Part shown: positions 26,929-39,693 of the stretch, in pieces
Numbering within the stretch: position 1 is the stretch's first letter
How the letters are laid out: every line of letters begins with the position of its first letter
Assembly: GCA_900239685.1 (NCBI GenBank)
Contig: OENT01000568.1
Coordinates: 1 to 64,000 of the forward strand
Source: Rotaria macrura
Lineage: Eukaryota > Rotifera > Eurotatoria > Philodinida > Philodinidae
DNA: 64,000 bases
Reading direction: 5' to 3'
Position numbers and translations under genes: made by a program
Notes under the pieces: generated by a model
Database searches by the model: none
Seen by the model: the letters and a program-made list of their open reading frames with translations, nothing else
Told to the model about the DNA's origin: nothing

Positions 26929-29900
26929 ATGAAACAGGTAGAATGTCATGGATGTTTACCTACTAATTAAACATATCAAATTATACTCATTACATAGGTT
27001 CATTTGAAACTGCTACTTTGTCTACTTCTAATGGCAATTGGTGCCAATGGACAATATAATCCTGGTAATTTTGAAGAATATTAATTCTTATTTTTTGTTT
27101 TCATATTGAAAGTTACATACGATTCAGTATTTCTTTTGTCTTCTTCTAAGGTGTTCAATGGGGTCTAAATTATGGTGCACAACCATACCTAAATCAGGCA
27201 GTACAACCAGTTGCGAGTGGTTGGGGTAATTTTCAAGGATACAGACCATACGAAACCTATTCACCACAATCATCTGTCATACCACAATTCGGCGATGGCT
27301 ACGGACAAGTGGTTCCGACTCCATCAGCCGTGCTACCTTCTGTTACACAACAGACAAAAATTGAAACAAAATTAAGTGATTCTGAGTAAGTATTAATCTA
27401 TTCAAAGAATAAATATAACCAAAGAGCTCTTCTTGATTTTCTCGATTAGTGGTGGTATAACACAGCAGAACTCCATTATATCTGCACCTCCTGCTATTAG
27501 TAGTGAAAATCGTGGTACTAAGGAAAGTGTATGTTATAATATTATTGATTTGGCCTATCAATCGTTCTCAACGCAGTGCTCGGTATTACCACAGACAACA
27601 TTTTCATTACCAAACTTTTTTGGTCATCAAACAAAAGACGAAGTAAATAGTTTATTCGAAACTTTGAGCCCAACATTATTCTCGGGATGCTTTACATTCA
27701 TGCGTATGTTTATATGCCCATTATTTTTTCCTCCATGCCATACTGAGCCAATACTTCCATGTGCTAGCTTTTGTAGAGGTACGAATGTTTCCTTTCGCAA
27801 TATATAGAAATTGAACGAATTCGTTTTCTTTTACAGCTATTCAAGCTCGATGCAGTAGAAATGGACCATGGGCTATCAATTGTGATGAACTACCAGAAAA
27901 ATCAGAATTTTGTCCAAGTATGTGCTTTATTTATTATTGATCAATATTTCTATGCTTTTTCCTTGACTGTGCAGCCATTGTTGGAAAAAATCGGTTGGTT
28001 GGTCTTACCAAAGAAACTCAACGCATAAGCTCATCGAATAAGCAGAATTCAAAAGAAATCTATGCAAATGGTTATTCTGATGCTTCCTCTGTTACTCATT
28101 CAACAGCATCAAGAGTGGACAGTTCCAATAAAGAAGCTGGACAGATGCAAACTAATACTGGAGGACAATATTCTACACAGATTTCAAGCGCTGACTCTGA
28201 TCAGTATGTAAAATAATTGATTGATTTTAGTTAGATCACCTTTATTCTGGTTTGATAGGCTTAACATAAATATCAAACCAATTCCAACCATAGCTTCAAC
28301 TCCACCTGCAACTACAACACCTCCCACAAAAGAATATAGTTCGCTTGGTATTTCAAAAGAGAATAGTGCTAGTGGAATCAATCAGGAAATGAGAGTTGGA
28401 GATTCATCATCTGTCTCGTTATCAACAGGTGGATATTCTCAATCGACTGCCAACTTGAAAAAACCTGATGGTTTTAGTTCCGGATCGAATAGATTTTTAA
28501 TAACAGAGAACAGTTTGGTTGATTATGATTTATCCAATCCAGCAACATTCGGTAATAACGAAATCTCAGGATCATCGTCATCTGGTAATAATGTCAATCA
28601 ATATGTTGCATCATCAAATAGTGAAATAATAAAATCTATTGAATCGTCATCATCATCTTCATTCTTGTCGTCAACATCATCTAATACCAATGAAAACTAC
28701 AATGGTGAATCATCCAATAGTAATGATATCAATTCATCTGGTTCATATTTATCTGATGGAAATAATAACTATGGTAGAGGATCATCAATATACAATAAAA
28801 ATAACAAATTTATTGGCCACACATTCTATGGCAGTGGTTCATCTGGTGATAATATTATGAAAACTACTGATTCATTGTCTGGTGGAAACAGTATCACTAA
28901 TGCTGGAAAATTATCTTCGGGTAGTGTTTCTAAATCGGGTGGCTCTTCTTCTTCTGATAGTAAACAATCATCTTCATCATCATCTCATGGCAGCACCAAG
29001 AAATTTAGTGGATCCTCAACATCTATCAGTAGCAACAGTGGTTATGGTACAAGTAATTCAATCACACTGAATGGTAAACCTTTCGGTCTTCAAACCACAG
29101 CCGAATATATAAACTACTATCCAGAAACGCTTAATCTATCTAGATGTGGACCTGGTAAGATCTTTTGAATCATTTGAACTTTCATAATGATTACATTCCT
29201 ATTATTCCCATGCTAGAACAATTGGCGAACCCATGTACAATCAATGGTCAACAACTTCATGCAATACCCGGTTATCCACATTGCTATATTCAATGTGCAT
29301 TCGAGAAAATGATTGTCATGCCGTGTCCATATGATTTAATTTGGAATCCGGTGATAAATGTTTGTGATTGGCCAACAATGCCCTATTCAAATGATGATGA
29401 GAATCATGGTGCCTCAGTGCATAGTACCATCAATACTAACTATCAAAGAACACATACCTATTCACACGGACGAAAAAGACGTTCAGTGGGAGATAGAAAT
29501 AGATCAATCAGAGAAAATAATCCATTTGCCAACTTTGATAAAGTAGAAGTACCTATCGGTGAGTGATTTTCTTTCTTCCTCAATATAGAATTTAGGCTTC
29601 TCTGCAACTTACATGTATGTATTAGGACCATCGGTTCCAGGGATTGTTCCATTACCAGGCTTTTCAGGTCCCATCGGTATTGCAGGTTCACTTGTTCCAC
29701 CGCCAGCTACGTAAGTTTTTTTCTACATTCTCTTTATTTTTGTATGTACACAAAACTACATCGATATGTTTTTAGTGATTTCAGAACACCAGCCGTACCT
29801 TTAGCTGCTCCTCAAATGTTTCAGCAAGCCAACCCACGAACGTTTGCTTCCATGATTCCAAATTTGTCTCAATATTTGTATATCACTGATTCTCAAATTT

Positions 29901-32753
29901 AACCCATGTCTATGTTTTCTATCTTCATTGATAGATCTGCATTTTTTCCACCGCAACAGCCTTCACTTCCATCAGTTCAATCGATTTCTCAGCCCACGAC
30001 GCCTCAACTAATGTTTCCACAATCATTACCAACGCTTCAATACATGTTCCCACAGCCGTCACCAACATCTCAACTCATGTTTCCACAAGCCACAGTCGCT
30101 CAACCGATGTTTTCACAGCCATCACCGGCATCTCAACAAATGCTTGCACAACCAGTAGCTGCCCAACCAATGTTTTCACAACAATCACTATCGTCTCAAT
30201 TCATGTATCCACAGTTATCACCAACTCTTCAGCGAATGTTTCCATTTCCATCACCAGCGCCTCAACTAATGTTTCCATTTCAATCACCAACGTCTCAAAT
30301 AACGTTTCTACAACAAACGGCACCTGAAACAAAAACTTCGCTGTCAATACCGGAAATTCAACAATTTTTTCGATCATTTCCCATGTTTCAACCAAGAACT
30401 CTACCTTCAACACCAGTAGCTCCTCCAGCGCCAGCGCTTCCACCTTTTATACCTCCTATTCTTCCAACAGTTCCAATATCAATTGATGGTCCATCGCTGC
30501 CAACATTACCGATGAATATACCAGCTACATTCAGTAAGTTTCGCTTTGTTTTAATTTATCTTTAATTTCAATGAATGCTGTTCTAGTCCCTGGTCCACCA
30601 CCTGTATTTGGTGCCCCATGGTTTGGACCTTTCGACGAGCCTGAAGGTTCTGCCAAAAAGCCGGCAGCTCCTATTTCCAGACAGATTATACCATATTGGA
30701 GACTTTTGGGCAAACCATCTCGCGCCAAGCAATCATTGGGTTATCCATTTGGTATTGACTTTGGGTAAGATGTCTGTCTTCAGAAATCTTCTATAGAAAT
30801 CTTTTACTGTATTTTCATTATACAATCAAATATTTTAAATTCTTACAAAAACACTAATTAATTTTATTTTAAATAGTTTCGGTGGTTCATTTTCACCTAT
30901 ACAACATTTTTACAGTGGCTTTCCTGACTCATTGCCATCTGACGATCATTATGATAATTATAAAAAGAAGTACGAAAATTTATTAGATTAAGAACTTTCT
31001 CTTTTCATACGGATCATACGTCTTCGTTTGCATTAGAGGAAACAAAGGTGGTGACAAAAAAGCAACTGCTAAAGAGGATGATCGCGAAGAAGCTCACAGG
31101 TAATTTATTTAACATTCAATTGTGTCTTTATTTTTTACTTTTGATTACTTGTAGTTCTTCTGATGAGAATAATGATGATAATAAGAAATCATCGAAACAA
31201 CGCAAGTTAGTAAATCAATTTTGTTGTGAGCAAAGAAAACATTCTTCGTTACCTTTTCGTTTGATAGTAATTCTGAAGAACAAGAAGAGGCTACCGAAAT
31301 CAAAAGTATTTATACGCGATATCCAGATCAAGCAAGCGTATTAAACAGTCGTAAAAAACGCCAATATGTTTCGGATGATAGTGAAGAAACAACATTTTCT
31401 TTAATGAATGAAGATCCATATCCGTCGTATTATTATTCGTATCTACGTAAATACTTACTTGAAATATTTCATTTTACGTTTTCATTCATATCAACGTTAC
31501 TTTAGAACCACCTTGCATTGGTAAACCTCCAAGAACTAATGTTCCACATCCAGCAGATTTAACAAAATATATTTCATGCTTAAATGAAAATAAATACGAA
31601 GTAATGGCCTGCCCTACAGGTTTCATTTACAGTGGATTCCATGATCAATGTGAACTGATAAAACCCATCGAATCGATTTGCGAACGACAAAAGCCATGCA
31701 TGAATAATGGTCAATGCCACCAAATCAGCTCAACAACCTATCAATGCATATGTCTAGGACCTTGGTCAGGTGAACGTTGTGACATTCCATTGTCATCATG
31801 TGCATCGAATCCATGCGGTGAAGGTAACCGATGTCAAACATTGGTTTCAAATGATTATGAACAAGATTATGTTTGCATTTGTAACAATCAACAATCCTAT
31901 GGTTTAACTTGTGCAAGAAGTAATTTTCTTATTGAATTTATGATCACTAGTTATTGAAAAAAAAACTCATTTCTACGTTATTCTACATCTAGATACTGTA
32001 CCGAATCCATGCACTGGTTCGTCATATGGGCAAGAACAATATTATCCATTTGCATTTAGCTCTCGTGCTTATGTGCAATGTGCTGGTGACGTACTTCATG
32101 TTCGACCATGTGCACCTGGTCTATATTGGAATCAAGAAACTAAAACATGTGATCGAGAAGACACAGTATCATTACGTCCCATTAATGATCATGCACAATC
32201 GTATCCAATAAATTATAATACACAGCAAACAGATACAACAGTAAATCTTCTATCATTAGCGAAATTCGTCGATCAAACTACTGATAAACAACAAGGTTAT
32301 CATTCTCAAAATTATAATCCACATATAGCAACAAATGATCTAAGGTAAATAGTGAAATATTTAAAATAAAGCTTTTCTAATCAAATGAATATAATTTCGT
32401 TAATTTCAAGACACAATGCAAATCCGATAAACCATGAAGCGCCCATGATTTATTCATATTTTTCACCGTCAACCACGTTGAAAGAAAATCGTCGTTCAAA
32501 AAATCAACAAGAATTCTCTCCAATTAATATGCAAGTATCAGTAAAAGATCAAAAGCCATTTCTTTCTGAAGAACAAATCAATCAATTATCGACAAGTATG
32601 AAAAATAAAAGATTGAAAAATTCCTTGATGAACTATATGAAAGCAAACTTTGTTTTCCTAGATTCGTTTTTACCAGTAGCACCACAACGCACTATGTTTC
32701 GTATTTTTCGATCAGCACCATCTCGATCTACGAATAGTTTAGATACACAATGA
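26929..32753 (+). CDS. Secreted mosaic protein: Frizzled CRD + three CBM14 + two EGF domains (19 exons, 1548 aa)
   Basis: A cleavable signal peptide (MKQVHLKLLLCLLLMAIGA) starts at 26929. Residues about 107-215 are a Frizzled-type cysteine-rich domain: CYNIIDLAY, then LPNFFGHQTKDEV, CFTFMRMFICPLFFPPC, PCASFC and CSRNGPWAINCDELP, with ten-cysteine spacing. A long Ser/Asn-rich linker covers about 300-585. CBM14 chitin-binding domains lie near 595-645 (NPCTINGQQLHAIPGYPHC), 1156-1203 and 1293-1350 (YVQCAGDVLHVRPCAPG). Two EGF modules (CERQKPCMNNGQC, CASNPCGEGNRC) lie between the second and third. A Pro/Gln/Met-rich repeat region lies near 770-965. Basic, furin-like sites are RKRRS (~672) and RKKRQ (~1110). 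No membrane segment is seen after the signal peptide. Exon phases close from start to stop. The architecture suggests an extracellular matrix or cuticle protein able to bind chitin and perhaps a lipidated ligand. I do not recognise a named orthologue. Confidence 0.85.
29965..30330 (+). repeat. Coding tandem repeat, ~33-base unit, about ten copies
   Basis: Within exon 11 of the Frizzled/CBM14 gene the peptide unit QPSPTSQLMFP recurs about ten times with variation (for example SLPTLQYMFPQ, PSPASQQMLAQ, LSPTLQRMFPF). Unit lengths are 30 or 33 bases and always keep the frame. The unit probably forms an extended Pro/Gln-rich, Met/Phe-containing linker. Confidence 0.75.
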
Positions 32754-34379
32754 ATATTGCCCCATTCATTCATGGACACATGAAAGCAAACTAACACTTT
32801 CAAACTCCATATCGATACAATCCATCGTAATGTCGATATTGTTGATTTCGTCCTTTTTTTTCTGTCTCCTAGGTTAATCTTTTCCCTCTTTTTTTTTGTC
32901 TTCTCAGACTTTTGCGACTTTTTATGTGTTCGATTCATTTCCATATTTTATCTGTCTTACCCTTCTACTACTTCACTCTTCGTTTACAACTATATTCGTT
33001 CACTTTCTCATCTTGTTTTCTATTTATTTTCCATTTGTTGATCATTCAAATTGACTTAGAGTTTGACAACAAAAAAATAAAAATAAAAACATGCCAATTT
33101 TAATTCACATTTCTTCGAGGATGATTTCACTTATTCAACTGAATACTGAATGAATAGAGATCCTAGAAAAATAAAACAATAAGAAAACTGGATGATCAGA
33201 GATAGACATTCGAAAAATCATATTCGATGCAATAAAAGAAGCGAATAGACTATTTCTTTCAAGGACTTTAGTGAGATTTAAGTAGGGAAAGAATGAAATT
33301 TGAAAAGAAAAAGGTATAATTATGTAAAGATTGTGTTAGATTAATATTTGAAGAAACAACCAATTTAATTCATAAATACAAAGTTTAACAGCAAGAAGAA
33401 TTAAATTTTTTTTTCTATGATTATTTTGTTTCTTTTTGTAGAACAATGATAAAGAAGAGCAGGCAACTGTAAAATTCTTTAAAAGCTGATAGATATAAGT
33501 ACATATGAACTTCAGGATGGATGATAAACAAAATTTTAGTCGGACTTTCTGTTTGGAAGCAATAATTTAAAACTCCAGGAGGCTGATCGCGGTTTTTTTG
33601 GAACATATTCAAAAGAAATATGCTACAATAACAGCAAACTCCGGGAGGCCTAATCCGATCTGTTGAAAAGTACTGTCCTTCAAACCACATACTGGATAAA
33701 ACGCTAATACGATGAATGCAAATCGTTTTCGTTTTCATCAATACTTATTCATTTGATGTGAAGGACTTTTTCTGATGTTCCCATGCTTTTTATGAGGAAC
33801 AAAATTTCATTGCATTTCTAACAGTGTACGCTCCAGATTAGTTTTATGTATTAATGTATACTTAAGTGGGTAAGAAAATTTTAAATCACAACTGTAACAA
33901 TAGGCATCAGTTGATTAACTAGATGGTAGTCAAGCGTCACTCGACTACGCAATGCGATGCGAAGCACAACTCTCGAGATTCGAACAAGAAATGAAATTTT
34001 CGACAAACACGAATGACTGATTTGCGATCATTGACGAATAGAGTTTCTCGGCTAGTCTTTAAGGCTCAACAGATTTCAGAAATTTTTTGTCAGCTCTCTG
34101 AATTGAATAAGTTTTCTGTCTATTTTTCAGCTGATCAAAATTGCAAATACTTTCAAAATTAACCATGAAAAGCGTCATCGCTATGAAAGCTAGGTTAAAT
34201 CGTATTAACATATTTAGAAAGAATGTATTTGATTGATTGTTTAGTTATATAGAAGATGCACTATCTAGATTCAGTTTTAGATGCAGCTGATTTGCATATG
34301 AATACAGAAGACTACTGCATAGCTGTTTTCTATATTGTCGATGTTAATAATATTAAAATGAAAATAATCGAACACCTCT
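32754..34379. other. Intergenic, 3' flank of the Frizzled/CBM14 gene
   Basis: The first ~320 bases probably contain the 3' untranslated region, with a candidate polyadenylation signal AAAATAAAAATAAAAAC near 33075-33092. The remainder has no recognised gene; the 106-codon minus frame at 33421-33741 lacks protein-like features. Confidence 0.45.
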
Positions 34380-34830
34380 AACCCTAATACACCCACCTGA
34401 GGTTCAGCTCGACCTCAGTGCGATTCAATTTGATTCATTCTCTTCGTAACTATAGCTCAAAGTTTGTCTTGTGAGATGTACGTTACCGGCACTGTGTAGA
34501 GTTTGCTGATAAAATCAGGCAATGAGATTCAATTGTTGCTAATACGCAAAGCTATCTGTAAGTACACGTAGATTCTGATTATGCGATGTACGCCTCAAAA
34601 CCTTCGAAGAATAGAATACAACAGTAAAGTAAAAAAGACTGAATATAGATCATTCAAGCTAATTTTAATTCTGTTTGTTCTTCTTGCGGCTAAAGTCTTC
34701 TGTAGAACTACTATAGCTCCATGATAAAATAATTACAGTTTTATATTTTATTTGTCTTTTATGAGCCTGAGATCGAGTGGATCCCAGATTGGCTATAAGC
34801 GATAGTCTTACCGGTGGGCGTATTAGGGTT
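34380..34830. mobile_element. 451-base MITE-like element with terminal inverted repeats
   Basis: The left end AACCCTAATACACCCACC and the right end GGTGGGCGTATTAGGGTT are inverted repeats with one mismatch over 18 bases. Subterminal words (GACCTCAG / CTGAGATC) also pair. The interior is noncoding. No transposase and no certain target duplication were found. Confidence 0.7.
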
Positions 34831-35880
34831 GAAATTCGTCATTTTCGTGAGCCGTGTATTTATAAGGAAACCAGATACATCTTGACATAGAACTGTGAAT
34901 ATATTCGACGTTTAATCTAAATCGTGTTTAATCAATTTTTTTCTCAAGTCAAGTTCCATTCTCGAAAACAGCGTGTTACAATTTGTCGACTAGCAATGTG
35001 CAGGGAGAGATAAAAAAAGAAACGAAATTGGAAAAAACACAATAATTCATAAAGAACGAAAAATCATTTGTCAAGTCAATAGCAATGGTGTTTTCTTGTG
35101 AAGTTGTTTACATAATACCGAACATAAATTTTTCATTCCGCCATTCGAAAACCATAACGTTTAGTTCACACCAATTAGATAAAGAAAATCATATAAAGTT
35201 TGAGAAGTAACCGTAATAAGTTTCATGACAACCGAAAGAATCCGCCAAAAGCGTCTGATAGATTACTTACTCATGAATTAATTCTATTTGATATATCAGA
35301 CACTATGAGTACGAAACCTTTCATGACCAATTAGCATCAATCGTTGAGAATATGAATATCTGTATCCATGCGTTTGAATTATGAGAAGACTTAATTTTTC
35401 ACTGATTTGTAAAGCTATCCACCAATGCTAGTGTTATTTCAAGGTTCAAATGAATAAAGTTGATTGAACACTTAATCATCTCTGATTGATTATCTATATA
35501 GCAGTGCTCACACCTGTCTCAACTATAAAGAAAAAGATTGATGAATTTGCTACTTTGGAACGATATTTCGAAGCTAGCAGATCCTTTGATAAGAGATTTG
35601 AAAAACCTCGACACTCTCAATTCACGTTTGAATGGCCAATTTCGGATTTTCAGTTCTCAAGATCATTGCAACACAAAATAATGACTTTTATGTGTACGCG
35701 AGAAACAAAGAAAAGAAGAAAACTCACAAAGAACTACATACGTATATGCTGTGCTTCGCATCGCATGAATAATACAATGAACGTAGAATTTATGATTTTT
35801 TTTTATATGCTAATAGTTTGATGAAAGATGATGAATTCAAGAACTATGAATTGATGAGGAGTAAGAAAGGTCATGTAGAT
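34831..35880. other. Intergenic stretch without a recognised gene
   Basis: A 111-codon plus frame at 35486-35821 has no family resemblance; one or two frames of this size are expected by chance in 64 kb at this A+T content. Confidence 0.4.
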
Positions 35881-36459
35881 TGATTAATTAGGATTTGTAC
35901 TCTTTCTTTTTTATTATTATTATGTTTATTTTACGTTTCGCCGTCGACCGACAGCTTCGTCAGAAAATTTATTTTGATTTTATAGACTGAAAATTATACA
36001 TTTAAATATGTTTTGATATAAAATGATGGAGAGAGAAAATTGAAGGAAAAATGCGGGGTGGTCAAGTATGTAAACATACATCCCTCCTTCTTTTCTAGGT
36101 ATAGCAATAGTAAATAGATAGTGGAACGGAAGANNNNNNNNNNNNNNNNNNNNNNNNNNNNNNNNNNNNNNNNNNNNNNNNNNNNNNNNNNNNNNNNNNN
36201 NNNNNNTCTTCCGTTCCACTATCTATTTACTATTGCTATACCTAGAAAAGAAGGAGGGATGTATGTTTACATACTTGACCACCCCGCATTTTTCCTTCAA
36301 TTTTCTCTCTCCATCATTTTATATCAAAACATATTTAAATGTATAATTTTCAGTCTATAAAATCAAAATAAATTTTCTGACGAAGCTGTCGGTCGACGGC
36401 GAAACGTAAAATAAACATAATAATAATAAAAAAGAAAGAGTACAAATCCTAATTAATCA
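35881..36459. repeat. Perfect 253-base inverted repeat around a 73-base N gap
   Basis: Positions 35881-36133 and 36207-36459 are exact reverse complements at every position that I compared, and the 73 unknown bases sit precisely at the centre. The 15-base word TCAAGAACTATGAAT lies just outside both arms, at about 35837 and 36457. This could be a real palindromic element with a target duplication. It could also be an assembly artefact in which one contig end was joined to its own reverse complement. Identical open frames on both strands through the Ns are a consequence of the symmetry. Confidence 0.85.
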
Positions 36460-39400
36460 AGAACTATGAATGTTTTAAATTTACTTGAGTCATATTTTAG
36501 GTAAAATTATTTACTTTTCCTTTAAGTTAATAGTGTTTTGAAAAACAATTTTATTCTCGATTCGTGATATAGGCTCTTCGAGTCGATTTCCTGCATTTGC
36601 TAAACCTGTTTTTATACAGATTGAGTGCGAAGAAGTAAAAAAAGAAAATAATTTTTTTATCATTAAATAATAATTTGTAAGATTTTCATTTACTTATCCG
36701 TAAACAAAGAAATCGTAATATCAAAGAAGAAAAAGAAATTTCAAACGATATCTAGCAGTTGATTCTATTAAGAGATACAAAAAATCTGATTTACGAATTC
36801 TATTCGAACTGCTAGAATTTTCATATCAAGCGTGCAACTCAGATATTTCGATATTTCATTGTATTGCTAAGAGAACTTAGTTTTGTACAAAATCTTGTCA
36901 GTCCCATTAAAATTTTCTCAAAGTACTATTTCCTCATTTTATCTATGACAACTATTCTCGAAATCTAAACAGTTATTAATTCAAAATTAATTAACACACC
37001 ACTGAATCGAGTTTTGTTCATGAAACCATTTTGGGATTAGATCACAAAATTATCTTGGTCGAGATACTGCTCTGACAATAAATAAAAGGGTTGTATATGT
37101 TTAACATGTCTGCTGATCTCTATAAAAATATTTCATTCACATTAATAGCAACATTTTGAGAAGATTAATTTTTCTATTTCAACTTCAGATCTTTGAAAGA
37201 ATTTTGTTTTTAAATAGACGATAATTTCTCCAAATATTTTGCAACAGCAACATGTTCAAGTAGTTTTTCATGCTCATTCTCATTTAAAAATTATTTAATA
37301 TATGATAAGTAGGATTAAAGTTAGTAAAAATGAAGTCATTTGGGCTTAGTGAAAGCCTATTTGGATGGCACAAACTGTAAGGACAAACTAGTTATCTCAT
37401 TGATACTATATGGTTTCGGTTAATTTACAGTTCACGTTTGAATTCTAACTAACCAGTAGTAGTTCTAATAGAATGTAATAGTTAGATAATTCTATCTCTC
37501 TTTAGAATTATGCATATGTTGTTTCAAACTTCTTTGGTGCAAATTGCATCTGCTCCCTCAGTTCCAATTGACTCAAAATCGAATTTCATCCTAAAGTATT
37601 TAAAATTTTTCCTCTTGATTCAGTTATATTTGGCTAAATCTACAATTAGCCATATAAATGTGCTACATAAGTTAGAAATTTGACAATTTATCGATCATTA
37701 TTAATTATTCTTTAGTGTAACAGAGTAGGTCATGGTAAAAATTCACAGAATATCATCGAGGAGTTTATTCCAAATATACAAATTGAAATTATTTTTGATC
37801 TTAGTTTTACATTCTATCTTGTCATCTAAGGAAGAAGCAGAAGAAGATTAAAACTTCGATTCTAAATTTCACTTGAACTATAAGTATGAATATGAGTTAC
37901 ATTCTTTTCAATTTGCAAGCTCAGTCAAGAGTATTAAAGAATTTGATTGAAGAAGTTATTCTTAGCCTACTTCATTTGATCGAGCACACCATATTTAGTG
38001 ATGTGTGTATCTTCAATAAATTCCTATTTGGTTGTCACAAAGGTTTTCTAGGTAATTGTAATCATTATTTTAATTAATTCATCGATGAATATCTTGACGT
38101 AGACGTGATTTCAGCAGTCGTCGCATATTTGTTATCTCATCAGTAAAACTCAAATAATGATCATTTATCGATTATTTTAACAAAAAATATATGCTTAAGT
38201 AGAATGCAAGGAGTTTTTTTTTAATACTATTTCACGATTTAGTAACGCTGTAATATTAATTGGACACTTTTTATGAATTCTCATAGGAGCATTTACATCA
38301 TAAACTGACAAAACATTCATTTTAATCCAAGTCAGATTTCAAAGCAATTAAAAATAAACCGCTAAGCACTAATCTTTACTTGCCTACTTCTGGAAAGCGA
38401 TGTCATTCACTCATGTACTGATATCGTTTGTTCTACGCATAAAGCATATTTAAAACTTTCTACTTGATTAGGAATAAGTCGGGCGCATAGCCAATGCTAC
38501 TTGGAATTTCAGTGAATGTGAAAAACCAGCCATATGAAGCTATTTATGAAACTGTTGTATACTTTTGTTAACCAATGAGTATTTAGTAGTTTTTACTCTT
38601 CATACAAAGTATCAGAAAAGTAAACTCATCACGTTCTTCAAAAACTTATTCACTTTAATTTTGTACTGATCTTTGAACTGTTACACTAACTTTGTTTTAA
38701 GTCAAGAATCTAATCACAAAGTATACTTAACTTTAGAAATTCTTTTCTGAAAATTTCTGATTGAGTTTATTTTAAGACGAGATATAGACTTTCAATATAC
38801 ATATACATGAATAGAGAGAGAGAGAGGGAAACATAATCTCTTGACATATTATGATTAATAAGATGTTCTTTCTTAAGACTTTAACTGCTTCAATGAATTT
38901 TTCTCCACTGATAAATCATCTATTCGACTTGAAGAATAATATATATATATATATATCGGTATTTCATGCTTACTAATTATTCATTAACTACCGTAGTTGA
39001 CGATAAATCTTCAGAAACAAGACTTAGACGTGCTCTTTACATAGGGAATGCATGACAGATAATACACATATTCTTTTTTATTTTTACACCTATGAACTAG
39101 TTGTCTTTTCGATGAAATCCTACGAATTATCGGTATTGAGTCCTATTCAAATGCTCGTGTTACTTTCTTCCGTTAGTATAATTCAAGTATGTATTTTGTT
39201 TTGACACATATTTTCTTCTAATCTCTGGTATCACCGGCAAACATATGTACCAGTGCGTATGCAAGTCGTGGTGCACTTTCTCCCAGATCAATTTTACGTT
39301 TTACTGGATAGTTTTAAAAGTATGCTATGATCTTTATTTTTGATCTTCCTAAAAAGAAATATTCGATATCGTTATTTGCCTTCTATAACTCAATATTTGA

Positions 39401-39693
39401 AATATTGAAGTATCTCAGAAGCGGCATACTATTTCTTATATAGTCATATTTTGACTATTACATAAGCAGTCTCTTACATAACGTACGAACATAAAGACCA
39501 TGTTTTTTTTTCTAGCTTTCTTCGAAGTACTCAGAATAGAACGAAACAAATATCGAAGAACGAAAAAGAATCCCTTATTCTGTCTTTCGTTTGACAGCAA
39601 TAATTAAGCAGTTTTTCTTGTCTGGAAACGAATCGATCGTTTGTATGTAACTAAAGTTTATTAATAAAAACAACAAAATACTCAAAACTTATT
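36460..39693. other. Intergenic, 3.2 kb, no gene recognised
   Basis: AT-rich DNA with small microsatellites, a GA run near 38814-38828 and an AT run near 38939-38956. No coding signal with family resemblance and no RNA gene was seen. The promoter of the CD36-like gene should lie in the last few hundred bases. Confidence 0.4.

Noticed and set aside
33960-34060. GTTCGAATC, a T-loop-like word on the minus strand
   Set aside because: No matching A-box, anticodon arm or acceptor stem lies at the right distance.
35486-35821. 111-codon plus-strand frame
   Set aside because: Length is within chance expectation for this base composition, and the content has no motif or splice partner.
35980-36360. 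Identical 79-codon open frames on both strands through the N gap
   Set aside because: They are mirror images produced by the perfect inverted repeat, and half of each is unknown sequence.
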